This document shows, one piece after another, positions 33,455 through 43,246 of a DNA stretch of 64,000 nt. The notes below the pieces were generated by a model. That model ran no database searches, was not told the DNA's origin, and saw only the letters and a list, made by a program, of their open reading frames with translations. The stretch is taken from assembly GCA_021202925.1 (NCBI GenBank), contig JAJQCD010000009.1, positions 28,747 through 92,746 on the forward strand. Reading direction: 5' to 3'. The stretch is from Clostridiales bacterium. Its GTDB lineage: Bacteria > Bacillota > Clostridia > Lachnospirales > Lachnospiraceae. How positions within the stretch are numbered: position 1 is the stretch's first letter; every line of letters starts with the position of its first letter. Both the position numbers and the translations under genes were made by a program.

Positions 33455-34747
33455 TTATTCAACCAGTCCCGGTAAAGTCATGGTAATTGCCGGAATGTAT
33501 GTAATCAGCATCAACGTGATAAACATAATCACGAGCCATGGAACCAATGACTTTGCCAGATGCTCCATCTTAATCCCCGATACGATAGAACCAATCATAA
33601 GTGCTCCACCTACAGGAGGCGTCATCATTCCGATTGCCAGATTGAAAATCATGATAATACCAAAATGTACCGGATCAACCCCAACGCTCTGAGCCAACGG
33701 AAGAAGAATGGGAGTCGTAATTACAAGCAGAGAGCCCATGTCCATAATCATTCCAAGGAAAATCAGGATCACGTTAATCAGAAGAAGAATCATGTAACGA
33801 TTCGTCGTAAAACCGGTTACCAAAGAGGTCAGCATAAGAGGAACCTTCAAAAATGCAAGCATCCATCCAAAAATCGCTGAAAAACCCATTGCCAGCATGA
33901 CTACAGCGATTATCTTTACCGCACGCCCGAGCAATGCCCAGAAACGTTTCCATGTCATATCTTTATAAATAAACCTTGTAACCAGTAATGCCCACAGAAT
34001 AGAAACGGCCGCCGCTTCCGTCGCCGTGCAAATCCCCGTAGTGCAGCCTATGATAATGATCGCCAGGGTCATCAGCCCCCAAAAAGAGGTGAAAAATGTT
34101 TTTGCCACTTTTTTCAACTGGAAGGCATCACCCTTCGGATAGTGGCGCTTGACTGACAGGTAATAAGAGTACACCATCAGAACCAGCGCCAACAGAAGTC
34201 CCGGCGCAATCCCGGCCATGAACAGCTTTGCGATACTGGCAGATCCGCCCGCTGCCATAGCATAAATAATCATGTTATGACTTGGTGGAATTAAAAGTCC
34301 CTGCTGTGCACTGGTAATCGTCACATCCGTCGCAAAGTCTGCGTCATAACCTTGTTTTTTCATCATCGGAATCAACACGGTTCCCAAAGAGGAAATGTCA
34401 GCAAGCGGCGAACCGGAAATACCTCCGAAAAAAGTGCTTGCCAGAATATTTACTATTGCCATGCCACCGCGCATCCATCCTACCAGCGCATCTACGAATT
34501 CGATAATGCGCTCTGACAGACTGCCATCTGACAGGATTTCTCCCGCCACAATAAACAACGGAATCGCGAGAAGATTATAGGTCTGAAGCGTTGCTCCCGC
34601 CCGGGCAATCGCCATTGTCACCGGCATACCCATATAAAGCAAGGCTGCCACGCTTGCTGCCAGTACGGATACAGGAATCTCGAATCCTACAATCAGACAT
34701 ATTACAAAAATACCGAGCAGCAATACCACCGCCATTGTCATATTCAT
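33455..34747 (-). CDS. TRAP transporter large permease (DctM)
   Basis: A 430-residue membrane protein with about twelve segments, the conducting subunit of a tripartite ATP-independent transporter that imports carboxylates using a sodium gradient. DctM features are AGEILSDGSLSERIIEFVDA, GGISGSPLADISSLGTVLIP and GIMMTPPVGGALMIGS. It abuts the small permease with no spacer (TAG then ATG). With DctP and the amidohydrolase it forms one operon. Confidence 0.93.
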   Translation of the reverse strand: MNMTMAVVLLLGIFVICLIVGFEIPVSVLAASVAALLYMGMPVTMAIARAGATLQTYNLLAIPLFIVAGEILSDGSLSERIIEFVDALVGWMRGGMAIVNILASTFFGGISGSPLADISSLGTVLIPMMKKQGYDADFATDVTITSAQQGLLIPPSHNMIIYAMAAGGSASIAKLFMAGIAPGLLLALVLMVYSYYLSVKRHYPKGDAFQLKKVAKTFFTSFWGLMTLAIIIIGCTTGICTATEAAAVSILWALLVTRFIYKDMTWKRFWALLGRAVKIIAVVMLAMGFSAIFGWMLAFLKVPLMLTSLVTGFTTNRYMILLLINVILIFLGMIMDMGSLLVITTPILLPLAQSVGVDPVHFGIIMIFNLAIGMMTPPVGGALMIGSIVSGIKMEHLAKSLVPWLVIMFITLMLITYIPAITMTLPGLVE

Positions 34748-35245
34748 CTAAGCTTCCTCCTTGCCGTTTCTGCATTTCTTATTGTAACGGACAATGTACT
34801 TATCCACTTTTGCCAGCATGCTCAACACGAAACTGACCGGAAAACTCAAAAATACCCACATTTTACTCAGTTTCAAGCCTGTATACATGATTGAGACATT
34901 CATAATCACTTCCTCAATTCCATATCGAATCAGCCATGCAAAGAAAACTACGGTAATAATATCCAGAAATACATTCAGGCAGGCTCTCGGCCTTTCCGGA
35001 ATCATATTCTGAAAAATGGTAATGCGCAGATGCGCATCTCTCCGGAAAGCTTCTGCGCCACTCAGCATAACAAGCCAGCACATGGAAAATAAAATCAAAT
35101 CCTCGCTCCAGATCGGCGTATGGGAAAACAGATATCTTCCAAACACCACCACCCACATGACGCCAAAAATCATACAAACCAGAATTTTACTGATTGCTTC
35201 CGACAGCCAAAACACCTTATCAATCAGCATCTCTGCTTTTTTCAT
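34748..35245 (-). CDS. TRAP transporter small permease (DctQ)
   Basis: A 165-residue protein with four membrane helices, the DctQ subunit that pairs with DctM. It includes the family-like FGRYLFSHTPIWSEDLILFS and GAEAFRRDAHLRI. The ATG at 35245 is chosen because GGAAGG lies before it; an in-frame ATG at 35263 would add six residues but has no ribosome site. It lies between the binding protein and the large permease. Confidence 0.9.
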   Translation of the reverse strand: MKKAEMLIDKVFWLSEAISKILVCMIFGVMWVVVFGRYLFSHTPIWSEDLILFSMCWLVMLSGAEAFRRDAHLRITIFQNMIPERPRACLNVFLDIITVVFFAWLIRYGIEEVIMNVSIMYTGLKLSKMWVFLSFPVSFVLSMLAKVDKYIVRYNKKCRNGKEEA

Positions 35246-35273
35246 CTGCTTCCATCCTTCCATGAGACCGAAC

Positions 35274-36452
35274 TTACTGTGCTAATTCTTTGATTTCATC
35301 AATAAATTCAAGATAATCTGCAGCATATTTTTCATACATGGGCTGGCACATCTCCACCAGTTTCTGTTTTTCTTCACTGGTTGGTGTCTTAATTGTCACT
35401 CCATGCTCTGCTGCGACACTCTCCTTAATTACGGCTTCCACCTCCTGAATATGCTTCCTGTTATAGTCACTGGCAATCTGCGACGCCGTCTCAAACATTT
35501 CTTTTTCATCTTCATTTAAAGAATCCCATATGGAAGATGAAACAGTCAATAGATTTGCTCCCCAGATATGCTCATCTTCATAAATGTTCGGCGCCACCTC
35601 ATACAACATCGAGCTGTCATATCCTGTATACGGATTTTCTGCGCCATCCACAACACCGCTGGAAAGGCCGGTATATACCTCACTCCATGCCATTGTGGTA
35701 GGAGAGGCTCCAATTGCGCTTACCATGTCATTATAAATATCCGTGGACTGCACTCTCAGTTTCAGCCCTGCCAGGTCTGTATAGGAATCGACTGGATGAG
35801 CCGCTGTTGTAAAATAACTGCGTGCTCCCTCTTCGATATAGGCCAGAGCATGGCACGCAAACCCTCCATTATTAATTTCATCTATGACAGTCTTTCCTGT
35901 CTCGCTATCCACAAACGCCCAGAAATGATCTCTGCTTTGAAATACATATGGAAGACCAAATACTGCTCCCTTCGCGTATCCAGTCTGTTCTGCCAGTTCC
36001 AACTGATATCTTCCTACACTGATGACAGAATATGCTTCGGGAAGATTGGTGGAATCCACATCTATTTCACCGCTCAAATATAAATCCGCCGTAATCTTTC
36101 CGCCCGACATCTCCTGCAGTGCATAAATAAATGCAAGCTGCGTCTGACCCATGATATGCTCTTCACCCATTCTGTCCATTACTACAAGATTTCGGGCCTG
36201 AATGTTGTCAACACTAAAATTCTTCTCTGTACTTTCAACTGCCGATGTAATCTCCGCAAGAACTGCCGCCTGATTTTCCGTTGTTGTTTCAGGAATATAC
36301 ATTCCATCTGCATCTGTCGTTGCGGCCTGAGCTTCTGATGCTACTGTTGCCTGCGCAGTTTGAGTTGTGTTGTTCCCCTCCCCGGTACTACATGCTGTCA
36401 AAAAGACCATTGCTGCCATTGCCATTGTTGCCGCCCTTAACTTGTTTCTCAT
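35274..36452 (-). CDS. TRAP transporter solute-binding lipoprotein (DctP)
   Basis: A lipoprotein with signal peptide and lipobox ending at Cys21 (MVFLTACST), a Thr/Ala-rich linker, then the DctP fold. Family landmarks are LAGLKLRVQSTDIYNDMVSA and the SGVVDGAENPYTGYDS motif. The arginine of LKLRVQS is the usual carboxylate contact. An acid substrate is therefore likely, but which one cannot be read. The ATG at 36452 sits 5 bases from AGGAGG better than the one at 36455. A long palindrome lies upstream. Confidence 0.92.
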   Translation of the reverse strand: MRNKLRAATMAMAAMVFLTACSTGEGNNTTQTAQATVASEAQAATTDADGMYIPETTTENQAAVLAEITSAVESTEKNFSVDNIQARNLVVMDRMGEEHIMGQTQLAFIYALQEMSGGKITADLYLSGEIDVDSTNLPEAYSVISVGRYQLELAEQTGYAKGAVFGLPYVFQSRDHFWAFVDSETGKTVIDEINNGGFACHALAYIEEGARSYFTTAAHPVDSYTDLAGLKLRVQSTDIYNDMVSAIGASPTTMAWSEVYTGLSSGVVDGAENPYTGYDSSMLYEVAPNIYEDEHIWGANLLTVSSSIWDSLNEDEKEMFETASQIASDYNRKHIQEVEAVIKESVAAEHGVTIKTPTSEEKQKLVEMCQPMYEKYAADYLEFIDEIKELAQ

Positions 36453-36491
36453 CATTTCCTCCTTTTCCGCTTATCACTCGGATCTTTGATT

Positions 36492-36529
36492 TGAAATCGA
36501 TTGTGCAATCGTATGCACAATCGATTTCA
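36492..36529. promoter_or_regulatory. Perfect 16-bp inverted repeat operator before dctP
   Basis: TGAAATCGATTGTGCA (36492-36507) and TGCACAATCGATTTCA (36514-36529) are perfect arms around ATCGTA. The repeat lies just downstream of the -10 of the dctP promoter. No regulator gene is adjacent, so the binding protein is encoded elsewhere. Confidence 0.65.
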
Positions 36530-36535
36530 TAAAAT

Positions 36536-36564
36536 AATCTATCATATTTTATTCTAATTGTCAA
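36536..36564 (-). promoter_or_regulatory. Promoter of the dctP-dctQ-dctM-amidohydrolase operon
   Basis: On the minus strand TTGACA (36564-36559) and TAGATT (36541-36536) are 17 bp apart, directly upstream of the palindrome. The rest of the gap to rpiB (36565-36692) is AT-rich with no other feature seen. Confidence 0.6.
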
Positions 36565-36692
36565 TAGTCCATTCAAAATTAAGCCAAAAATTAGTTCAAT
36601 TTTGCAAATATGTTTTTAACGTAATTTCAAAACACCATGTAATTTTCACAACCGACGGGAATTTAAGTGAACACAATTCGTGATACTGCAAA

Positions 36693-36730
36693 ACGGACGA
36701 CTGCCAAATATACTTTCAGCAATCGCCCGT
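36693..36730 (-). terminator. Hairpin after rpiB
   Basis: ACGGACGACTGC (36693-36704) pairs with GCAATCGCCCGT (36719-36730) using two G-U pairs, followed on the minus strand by TTT. Likely end of the lactonase-aroC-rpiB run. Confidence 0.5.
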
Positions 36731-36819
36731 TCCTGTTTTATCTCAAAATAAAAATTTTCCGTAAAATATAAATACCCGTGTCAAAACGATCTGTCAGCAG
36801 ATTTTTACCAGAAACATTA

Positions 36820-37260
36820 TCAATGATTCTCGATCTCCATGACCTGATCCACGCGTCTCTGGTGGCGGCCGCCCTGGTATTCATTGTCCAGCCACTCGTC
36901 GACGATCATCTTCGCCATCTCTTCGCCAATCACGCGGGCGCCAAAAGTCAGCACGTTCGTGTTGTTGTGCTGGCGGGACAGACGGGCACTGTATGGTTCA
37001 CTGCAGGTACAGACGCGGGTTCCCTTCACCTTGCTGGCAGCGATACCAATGCCGATTCCGGTGCCGCAGATGGCAATCCCATAATCGGCCTCACCTGCGG
37101 CGACCGCACGGCCCACCTTTTCACCATAGACCGGATAATCACAGCTTTCTGTCGTGTTCGTACCAAAATCAATGACCTCGTATCCCTTCTGCTCCACATA
37201 AGCCTTAATGGCATTCTTCATATCAACAGCGGAATGGTCATTCCCCATTGCAATTTTCAT
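36820..37260 (-). CDS. rpiB: Ribose 5-phosphate isomerase B
   Basis: A 146-residue enzyme of the non-oxidative pentose phosphate pathway, interconverting ribose 5- and ribulose 5-phosphate. Active-site marks are His9 in GNDHSAVD, Cys65 in AICGTGIGIGIAA, and the RQHNNTNVLTFGAR segment. It is not a LacAB-type galactose isomerase by its single-gene context. It is read after aroC and a beta-propeller lactonase, another possible pentose phosphate step. Confidence 0.95.
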   Translation of the reverse strand: MKIAMGNDHSAVDMKNAIKAYVEQKGYEVIDFGTNTTESCDYPVYGEKVGRAVAAGEADYGIAICGTGIGIGIAASKVKGTRVCTCSEPYSARLSRQHNNTNVLTFGARVIGEEMAKMIVDEWLDNEYQGGRHQRRVDQVMEIENH

Positions 37261-37337
37261 CTCTGTACTCCCTTCCTTTCACCACAGACAACTCTGCCAG
37301 ACGCGGCCTGCGTCTCAATTCCTATCAGCTGCTGCCC

Positions 37338-38414
37338 TTACAGCCTGGCTGCCTTTCCCCGCAGAAGCAGATCCGCGATCGTAATCGCAGTCATACACTC
37401 AACGACAACCACCGCGCGCGGCACAATCACCGGGTCATGGCGTCCTGCAATCGCAATCTCTGTCTCCTCACCGGACGTCGTCACCGTCCTCTGCTTCTGT
37501 GCAATCGACGGTGTCGGTTTAAATGCGGCCCGCAGGATAATATCGCTGCCATCACTCATGCCTCCCAGAATTCCCCCCGCGTGATTCGTCTCCTTAAGCA
37601 CATGGCCGGAAGCATCCACCCGGAACGGGTCGTTGTTCTGCGAACCCCGCGACCGGGCTACGGCAAAACCGTCGCCGATCTCAAATCCTTTCACCGCGCC
37701 AATCGACAGAATCGCCTTTGCCAGACAGGCGTCCAGCTTGTCAAAAACCGGCTCGCCAATTCCGGCCGGCACTCCCTTCGCCACACACTCAACCACGCCG
37801 CCCGCGGAGTCCTGCTCTGCCATTACCTCACGCAGATACTCCTGCGCTCCGGCCGCCGCCACCGCGTCCGGCATGTACAGGCTGTTGCGATCGCGCTCCG
37901 CCAGATCGAAGCGCTCCGGCGCCACCTCAAATCCGCCGATGCTCTTCGTATAAGCAGTCACCGTGATCCCATACTCCTCCAACAACCGGCAGGCCACAGC
38001 GCCCGCTGCCACCCGCGCGATCGTCTCCCGTCCGGACGAACGCCCGCCGCCCCGGTAATCACGAAACCCATACTTCCGGTCAAACCCGAAATCTGCATGT
38101 CCCGGACGATATACATCCCGGATTGCGCTGTAATCCCGCGAGCGCTGATCCTGATTGCGCACCATCATCGCAATCGGCGTGCCAGTGGTCTTCCCTTCGA
38201 AAATACCCGAGAGAATCTCCACCTCGTCGCCCTCCCTGCGGGCGGTAGTAAAACTGCTCTGGCCAGGCTTACGCCGATCCAGATAGCGCTGTACATCCTC
38301 CTGGCTGAGAGGAAGTCCTGCCGGACAGCCGTCGACGGTCACGCCGAGACCGCTGCCATGAGACTCTCCCCACGTCATTACCTGAAACGCGGTTCCGAAA
38401 ACCGATCCCGCCAT
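37338..38414 (-). CDS. aroC: Chorismate synthase
   Basis: The 358-residue FMN-dependent enzyme that makes chorismate from EPSP, the last shared step to aromatic amino acids. Motifs are GTAFQVMTWGESHGSGLGV (N-terminus), RPGHADFGF, and YRGGGRSSGRETIARVAAGA. The start at 38414 has a GGGAGA-type site; the longer reading from 38483 runs back over the end of the upstream gene and lacks family similarity. No other aro genes are nearby. Confidence 0.96.
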   Translation of the reverse strand: MAGSVFGTAFQVMTWGESHGSGLGVTVDGCPAGLPLSQEDVQRYLDRRKPGQSSFTTARREGDEVEILSGIFEGKTTGTPIAMMVRNQDQRSRDYSAIRDVYRPGHADFGFDRKYGFRDYRGGGRSSGRETIARVAAGAVACRLLEEYGITVTAYTKSIGGFEVAPERFDLAERDRNSLYMPDAVAAAGAQEYLREVMAEQDSAGGVVECVAKGVPAGIGEPVFDKLDACLAKAILSIGAVKGFEIGDGFAVARSRGSQNNDPFRVDASGHVLKETNHAGGILGGMSDGSDIILRAAFKPTPSIAQKQRTVTTSGEETEIAIAGRHDPVIVPRAVVVVECMTAITIADLLLRGKAARL

Positions 38415-38440
38415 ACTATCCCGTCTCCCTTCCCTGCCGT

Positions 38441-39502
38441 CTACCGTACCCGAACAATCGCGCAGCTGTTCGGTTCGTTGCACTTAATCGCGTTCGCGCT
38501 CATGACCAGCAGCCCCTTCTCGTAATCGACATGGAAGAAGGTGATCGAACTGCTACCGTTATTCAGACAGGCAATGTGCTGATTGTCCGGGAATACCGCG
38601 ATATCCTTCGGATACTCTCCGCTGATCGGCAGGCTGCCCTTCATCGTCAGAAGTCCGCTCTCTGGATCCCGGTCATAGATCGTGACCGTCTCATCGCCCG
38701 CGTTGCCGCAGAACATATGCGTCTGCTGCTCATCACACGAAAAACGCATGGAACACGCCGCTGTCAGCGCATTGCTCTTCTTCCCGTGCGTCGAAATCTC
38801 CTGAATCTTGTTCAGGTCCGGAATGCGGTCCCCCGGCGCATAGGTGTATACCTCAATCATATTCTTCTGCTGGTAAAGAAGGTAGGCAAAGCGGCCATCC
38901 GCGCTGAAACGGAAGCACTTCGGGCTCGACTCCGGTTCGCAGGGAATAGTATCCACCTGAAACAGATGCTCCTCCTTATCATTAAACCGATAGATCTTCA
39001 CCTGATCCAGTCCCGAATCCACAACCAGTACATACTTGCCGTCCGGCGTCCGTCTGGTGCAGTTCACATGCGGCCGGAAATTCCGCTCTGCCACGCTGCC
39101 CAGCCCTTTATGAAACACCTCATCCACGATCATGCCGACGCCGCCGTCCCGGCGGAGACGCAGAATGGTGGACTTGCCGTCGTGATAACCGGATACAAAA
39201 ATATAACGATCCGTCTTATCCAGCGAAATATGGCATCCCCGCATGCCATTGATCCTCGCGGAATTCAACCGGGACAGATTGCCGTTCTCCAGAATACGAA
39301 ACGCCACAATGCCCTCGTCCGCGATCGAATATAATGTCTTTTTATTGTGAGACGGAATGACATAGGAGGAGTTGTCTACCTCCACCTCCGTGCGCGGAAT
39401 AAATACGCCCTTCTCCACATCAACGTCAAAAATGGTGATGCCCTTGGCCTTCCCGTTATAAGAATAAGAGCCAACATATGCCATATACTTTGCCTGAGCC
39501 AT
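38441..39502 (-). CDS. Beta-propeller lactonase family protein (6-phosphogluconolactonase-like)
   Basis: A 353-residue protein of the seven-bladed propeller lactonase (Pgl-like/YkgB) family. Repeated blade motifs are seen, such as MAYVGSYSYNGKAKGITIFD, RPHVNCTRRTPDGKYVLVVD and EYPKDIAVFPDNQHIACLNN. Members hydrolyse 6-phosphogluconolactone or act on related sugar lactones, fitting rpiB two genes downstream. Lack of a signal peptide implies a cytoplasmic role. Confidence 0.85.
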   Translation of the reverse strand: MAQAKYMAYVGSYSYNGKAKGITIFDVDVEKGVFIPRTEVEVDNSSYVIPSHNKKTLYSIADEGIVAFRILENGNLSRLNSARINGMRGCHISLDKTDRYIFVSGYHDGKSTILRLRRDGGVGMIVDEVFHKGLGSVAERNFRPHVNCTRRTPDGKYVLVVDSGLDQVKIYRFNDKEEHLFQVDTIPCEPESSPKCFRFSADGRFAYLLYQQKNMIEVYTYAPGDRIPDLNKIQEISTHGKKSNALTAACSMRFSCDEQQTHMFCGNAGDETVTIYDRDPESGLLTMKGSLPISGEYPKDIAVFPDNQHIACLNNGSSSITFFHVDYEKGLLVMSANAIKCNEPNSCAIVRVR

Positions 39503-39614
39503 AATAATTCCTCCTCAAACGGCTTTTCTGAAAAAGAATGCTCCCGGCACATTCCCGTGCCGCACATCGTTTTTATCTTACCACAACTTCCTGAAAAAAT
39601 CTATCGGCAATGTA

Positions 39615-39642
39615 TTGACATCGGCAGAATTTTCAGTATAAT
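39615..39642 (+). promoter_or_regulatory. Promoter of the regulator-potABCD operon
   Basis: A perfect TTGACA (39615-39620) and a perfect TATAAT (39637-39642) are 16 bp apart. The first gene begins only at 39953, so the transcript would have a leader of about 300 nt. Confidence 0.7.
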
Positions 39643-39732
39643 GATTTCGGGCAGGAGTTTAATATTTGTAAACTTTAATTTTATTTTTATTTTTATTTTG
39701 GTATGACTAAACGAAAAGTTTACCATGAAAGT

Positions 39733-39915
39733 GTTGCCAAGCGGCTGTGCGGACTGCGTGCTTGCACGCAAGGACGTACAGACATTTGGCAACCAAGCCG
39801 GTATGAGCAAGTAGGGCGATAGCCCGGATTGCGAATACTGGCGGCGATGACGAGAGCTCGCAGAGCGGAGTCATCGACTTTCATGCGTGGCGGAGCGTCG
39901 CGTCATCGACGCATG
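39733..39915 (+). repeat. Nested inverted-repeat element in the leader of the regulator-potABCD operon
   Basis: A GC-rich block in an otherwise A/T-rich gap. Stems seen are GTTGCCAA (39733-39740) with TTGGCAAC (39785-39792), TGCGTGC (39755-39761) with GCACGCA (39764-39770), GGGC with GCCC near 39814-39825, GATGAC (39846-39851) with GTCATC (39870-39875), and CATGCGT (39882-39888) with ACGCATG (39909-39915). It may be a dispersed palindromic element or a structured leader RNA. It has no good reading frame. Confidence 0.55.
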
Positions 39916-39952
39916 CCGATTTACTATCAAATGGACAGATGGAGGCGTGATC

Positions 39953-40486
39953 ATGAACATCGGACTGAAGCTGAAGGAGCTCAGGGTTCTGAAGGGACTG
40001 ACGCAGGAGGAACTTGCGGACCGGGCGGAGCTTTCCAAGGGTTTTATTTCCCAGCTGGAACGAAACCTGACCTCCCCGTCGATTGCCACACTGACCGACA
40101 TTCTTCAGTGTCTGGGCACCACCCTCGGCGATTTTTTCAACGAGGGACCGGAGGAACAGATCGTATTCGAGAAGAATGATTATTTTGAAAAATATGATCC
40201 GGAATATAAGAACACCATCCGCTGGATCATCCCCAACGCACAGAAGAACCGGATGGAACCGATCCTTCTGACGCTCGAAGCCGGAGGCGAAACCTACCCG
40301 GACAACCCGCACGAAGGAGAAGAATTTGGCTATGTGCTGTCCGGCGCCGTCTCCATTCACCTGGGTAACCGTGTCCATCGCGCCAAAAAAGGAGAATCCT
40401 TCTATTTCACCGCGGACAAGAGACACTATCTGACCAGCAAGTCCGGCGCACAGCTGATCTGGGTCAGCTGCCCGCCAAGTTTTTAG
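39953..40486 (+). CDS. XRE family regulator with C-terminal cupin domain (PuuR-like)
   Basis: A 177-residue regulator with an N-terminal helix-turn-helix ([20 protein letters not shown], 6-25) and a C-terminal cupin ([19 protein letters not shown]) that would bind a small ligand. This architecture is common for regulators of polyamine uptake, and the gene stands 55 bp before potA on the same strand. It likely senses a polyamine or derivative and controls the pot genes. The start at 39953 follows GGAGGCG; upstream in-frame codons lie in the repeat element. Confidence 0.88.
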   Translation: MNIGLKLKELRVLKGLTQEELADRAELSKGFISQLERNLTSPSIATLTDILQCLGTTLGDFFNEGPEEQIVFEKNDYFEKYDPEYKNTIRWIIPNAQKNRMEPILLTLEAGGETYPDNPHEGEEFGYVLSGAVSIHLGNRVHRAKKGESFYFTADKRHYLTSKSGAQLIWVSCPPSF

Positions 40487-40541
40487 TCCCACCGGCACAA
40501 CGCATTCATATGACAAACACAAACCTCAGGAGGAACCAGTC

Positions 40542-41618
40542 ATGGGTCAGTCTCTCATTGATTTGGAGCATATTACAAAAAGCTTTGACGGAACCATTGT
40601 CCTCGACGATCTGAACCTTTCGGTAAAGGAAAATACCTTCGTCACCCTGCTCGGCCCGAGCGGCTGCGGCAAGACGACCACCCTGCGCATCATCGGCGGC
40701 TTTGAGACGGCGGATGCCGGCCGGGTTATGTTCGAGGGCGTAGATATCAGTAAGCTTCCGCCGAATAAGCGACAGGTCAACACCGTATTTCAGAAATATG
40801 CCCTGTTCACCCACATGAACATCGCAGAAAATATTGCCTTTGGCTTAAAGATCCGGGGCAAATCCAAATCCTATATCAACGACAAGATTAAATACGCGCT
40901 GAAGCTGGTCGGTCTGCAGGGTTATGAGAACCGCACAGTCGATTCCTTAAGCGGCGGTCAGCAGCAGCGAATCGCGATTGCCCGCGCCATCGTGAACGAA
41001 CCTCGGGTGCTTCTTCTGGACGAACCGCTGGGAGCGCTGGATCTGAAACTCAGGCAGGACATGCAGTATGAACTGATTCGCCTGAAAAATGAGCTTGGCA
41101 TCACCTTCATCTATGTCACACACGATCAGGAAGAAGCGCTGACCATGTCCGACACGATTGTGGTGATGAACCAGGGCTACATCCAGCAGATGGGAAGCCC
41201 CGAACAGATCTACAATGAACCGGAGAATGCGTTTGTCGCCGACTTCATCGGCGACAGCAACATTGTCCCGGGTCTCATGATCCGCGATGAACTGGTGGAA
41301 ATCTTCGGCGCGCGGTTCGCCTGTGTGGATAAAGGCTTTGGCGAAAACCGCCCGGTTGACGTGGTGATCCGGCCGGAAGACGTGGAACTGGTCGCCCCGG
41401 AACAGGGAACGCTCGTCGGTCGATGCACACACCTGATCTTCAAGGGCGTTCACTACGAAATGGAAGTCACCACACCGGACGGCTTCGAATGGCTGGTTCA
41501 CAGCACCACGCTCTGCCCGGTAGGAAAGGAGGTTGGCATTCATGTCGATCCTTTTAACATCCAGATCATGAACAAGCCGGAATCCGAAGACGAGGAGGCC
41601 GTTGGAGTCAATGAGTAA
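40542..41618 (+). CDS. potA: Spermidine/putrescine ABC transporter ATP-binding protein
   Basis: A 358-residue ATPase that powers polyamine import. Walker A is GPSGCGKT, the signature is LSGGQQQR, Walker B is [11 protein letters not shown], followed by a C-terminal TOBE-like regulatory part ([19 protein letters not shown]). AGGAGG precedes the ATG. It heads potABCD, with the stop overlapping potB. Spermidine or putrescine is inferred from the set of four genes rather than from this protein. Confidence 0.93.
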   Translation: MGQSLIDLEHITKSFDGTIVLDDLNLSVKENTFVTLLGPSGCGKTTTLRIIGGFETADAGRVMFEGVDISKLPPNKRQVNTVFQKYALFTHMNIAENIAFGLKIRGKSKSYINDKIKYALKLVGLQGYENRTVDSLSGGQQQRIAIARAIVNEPRVLLLDEPLGALDLKLRQDMQYELIRLKNELGITFIYVTHDQEEALTMSDTIVVMNQGYIQQMGSPEQIYNEPENAFVADFIGDSNIVPGLMIRDELVEIFGARFACVDKGFGENRPVDVVIRPEDVELVAPEQGTLVGRCTHLIFKGVHYEMEVTTPDGFEWLVHSTTLCPVGKEVGIHVDPFNIQIMNKPESEDEEAVGVNE

Positions 41619-42423
41619 AAAGATGCTTTCCTGGCCCTATGCCCTGTGGATGACCGGATTCATCCTCATTCCCCTCGCCCTGATTTTTTATTATGGGCTG
41701 ACAGACAAAACCGGCGCCTTTACCCTGGCAAACGTCATTGCCATCACGACAGCAGAACACGCCAAGGCACTGTGGCTGTCCCTCGCGCTCGCTTTCGTCA
41801 GCACCGTGATCTGCCTGCTTCTCGCTTATCCGCTGGCGATGATTCTGCGCAATCGCGGGATCGGACAAAACAGTTTTATCGTGTTTATTTTCATTCTTCC
41901 CATGTGGATGAATTTTCTGCTCCGCACCCTGGCCTGGCAGACTTTGCTGGAGAAAAACGGCGTCATCAACGCCTTCCTCTCCGCGCTTCATCTGCCGACG
42001 CAGAGCCTGATCAACACCCCGGGAGCCATCGTCCTGGGCATGGTTTACAATTTCCTGCCCTTCATGGTTCTTCCGATTTACAATGTGCTCTGCAAGATCG
42101 ACGACGACACCATCAATGCGGCACGGGATCTGGGAGCCAACTTCCTGCAGACGCTGGTGTGGGTCTGGATTCCCTTAAGCATTCCGGGCGTCATCAGCGG
42201 AATCACGATGGTATTCGTGCCGGCTCTGACCACCTTCGTCATCTCCAGCCTCCTTGGCGGCAGCAAGATCCTGCTGATCGGCAACGTCATCGAGCAGGAA
42301 TTCACAAAAGGAAGCAACTGGCACCTGGGAGCCGGTCTCTCCCTCGTGCTGATGATCTTTATTCTCATCAGTATGGCGGTCGTCGCCCGGTATGATAAAA
42401 ATGGAGAAGGGAGTGGATTCTGA
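41611..42423 (+). CDS. potB: Polyamine ABC transporter permease PotB
   Basis: A 270-residue inner-membrane permease with six helices. The coupling-loop EAA-type motif appears as [20 protein letters not shown]. The ATG at 41611 overlaps the potA stop by 8 bp and has GAGGAGG upstream inside potA; the TTG at 41602 is rejected. It pairs with PotC. Confidence 0.92.
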   Translation: MSKKMLSWPYALWMTGFILIPLALIFYYGLTDKTGAFTLANVIAITTAEHAKALWLSLALAFVSTVICLLLAYPLAMILRNRGIGQNSFIVFIFILPMWMNFLLRTLAWQTLLEKNGVINAFLSALHLPTQSLINTPGAIVLGMVYNFLPFMVLPIYNVLCKIDDDTINAARDLGANFLQTLVWVWIPLSIPGVISGITMVFVPALTTFVISSLLGGSKILLIGNVIEQEFTKGSNWHLGAGLSLVLMIFILISMAVVARYDKNGEGSGF

Positions 42424-43214
42424 TGACAAAACTGCGAAGAAATGTCTGGCAAATCTGGCAGAACTTTTATATGGTCATCATCATGCTCTTTCTGTATGCT
42501 CCGATTGTGACCATGATCGTCCTGTCCTTCAACCGTTCCAAATCCCGCAACCAGTGGGGCGGGTTTACGCTGGAATGGTACACGCAAATGTTCGCCAGCC
42601 GGAACATCACAAACGCACTGTATAACACCCTGGTGATCGCCTTTTTGTCCGCGCTCATTGCCACGGTCATCGGCACAGCCGCCTCGATTGCCATCAACAG
42701 CATGAAGCCGCTTCCGAAGACCATCTTCATGGGCGTCACCAATATCCCGATGCTGAACGCGGATATCGTGACCGGCATTTCCCTGATGCTGGCCTTTATC
42801 GCCTTCGGGATCTCCCTTGGGTTTCAGACCGTGCTGATCGCCCACATCACCTTCAACATCCCCTATGTGATCTTAAGCGTCATGCCAAAGTTAAAGCAGA
42901 CCAGCCGTTTCACCTACGAGGCTGCCATGGATCTCGGCGCCGGGCCGGTATCCGCCTTTTTCCGGGTCGTGTTCCCTGACATTCTGCCCGGTGTGCTGTC
43001 CGGATTCCTGCTGGCCTTCACCATGTCGCTCGATGATTTTATTATCACTCATTTCACCCGCGGAGCCGGAATCAATACCCTCTCCACGTTGATCTACAGT
43101 GAGGTGCGCCGTGGCATCAAACCGTCCATGTATGCGCTGTCCTCCGTGATCTTTGTCGTCGTACTGGCGCTTCTGTTAATCAGCAATTTTGCGCCAAAAA
43201 GGAAACAAAGCTGA
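42423..43214 (+). CDS. potC: Polyamine ABC transporter permease PotC
   Basis: A 263-residue permease with six helices, the partner of PotB. The EAA-type loop reads YEAAMDLGAGPVSAFFRVVF and is followed by the PotC-like LAFTMSLDDFIITHFTRGAG. Its ATG shares a base with the potB stop (TGATG), so the two are translationally coupled. Confidence 0.93.
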   Translation: MTKLRRNVWQIWQNFYMVIIMLFLYAPIVTMIVLSFNRSKSRNQWGGFTLEWYTQMFASRNITNALYNTLVIAFLSALIATVIGTAASIAINSMKPLPKTIFMGVTNIPMLNADIVTGISLMLAFIAFGISLGFQTVLIAHITFNIPYVILSVMPKLKQTSRFTYEAAMDLGAGPVSAFFRVVFPDILPGVLSGFLLAFTMSLDDFIITHFTRGAGINTLSTLIYSEVRRGIKPSMYALSSVIFVVVLALLLISNFAPKRKQS

Positions 43215-43246
43215 TGCTTATTTCAAAATATGAGGAGGAAAACAGT

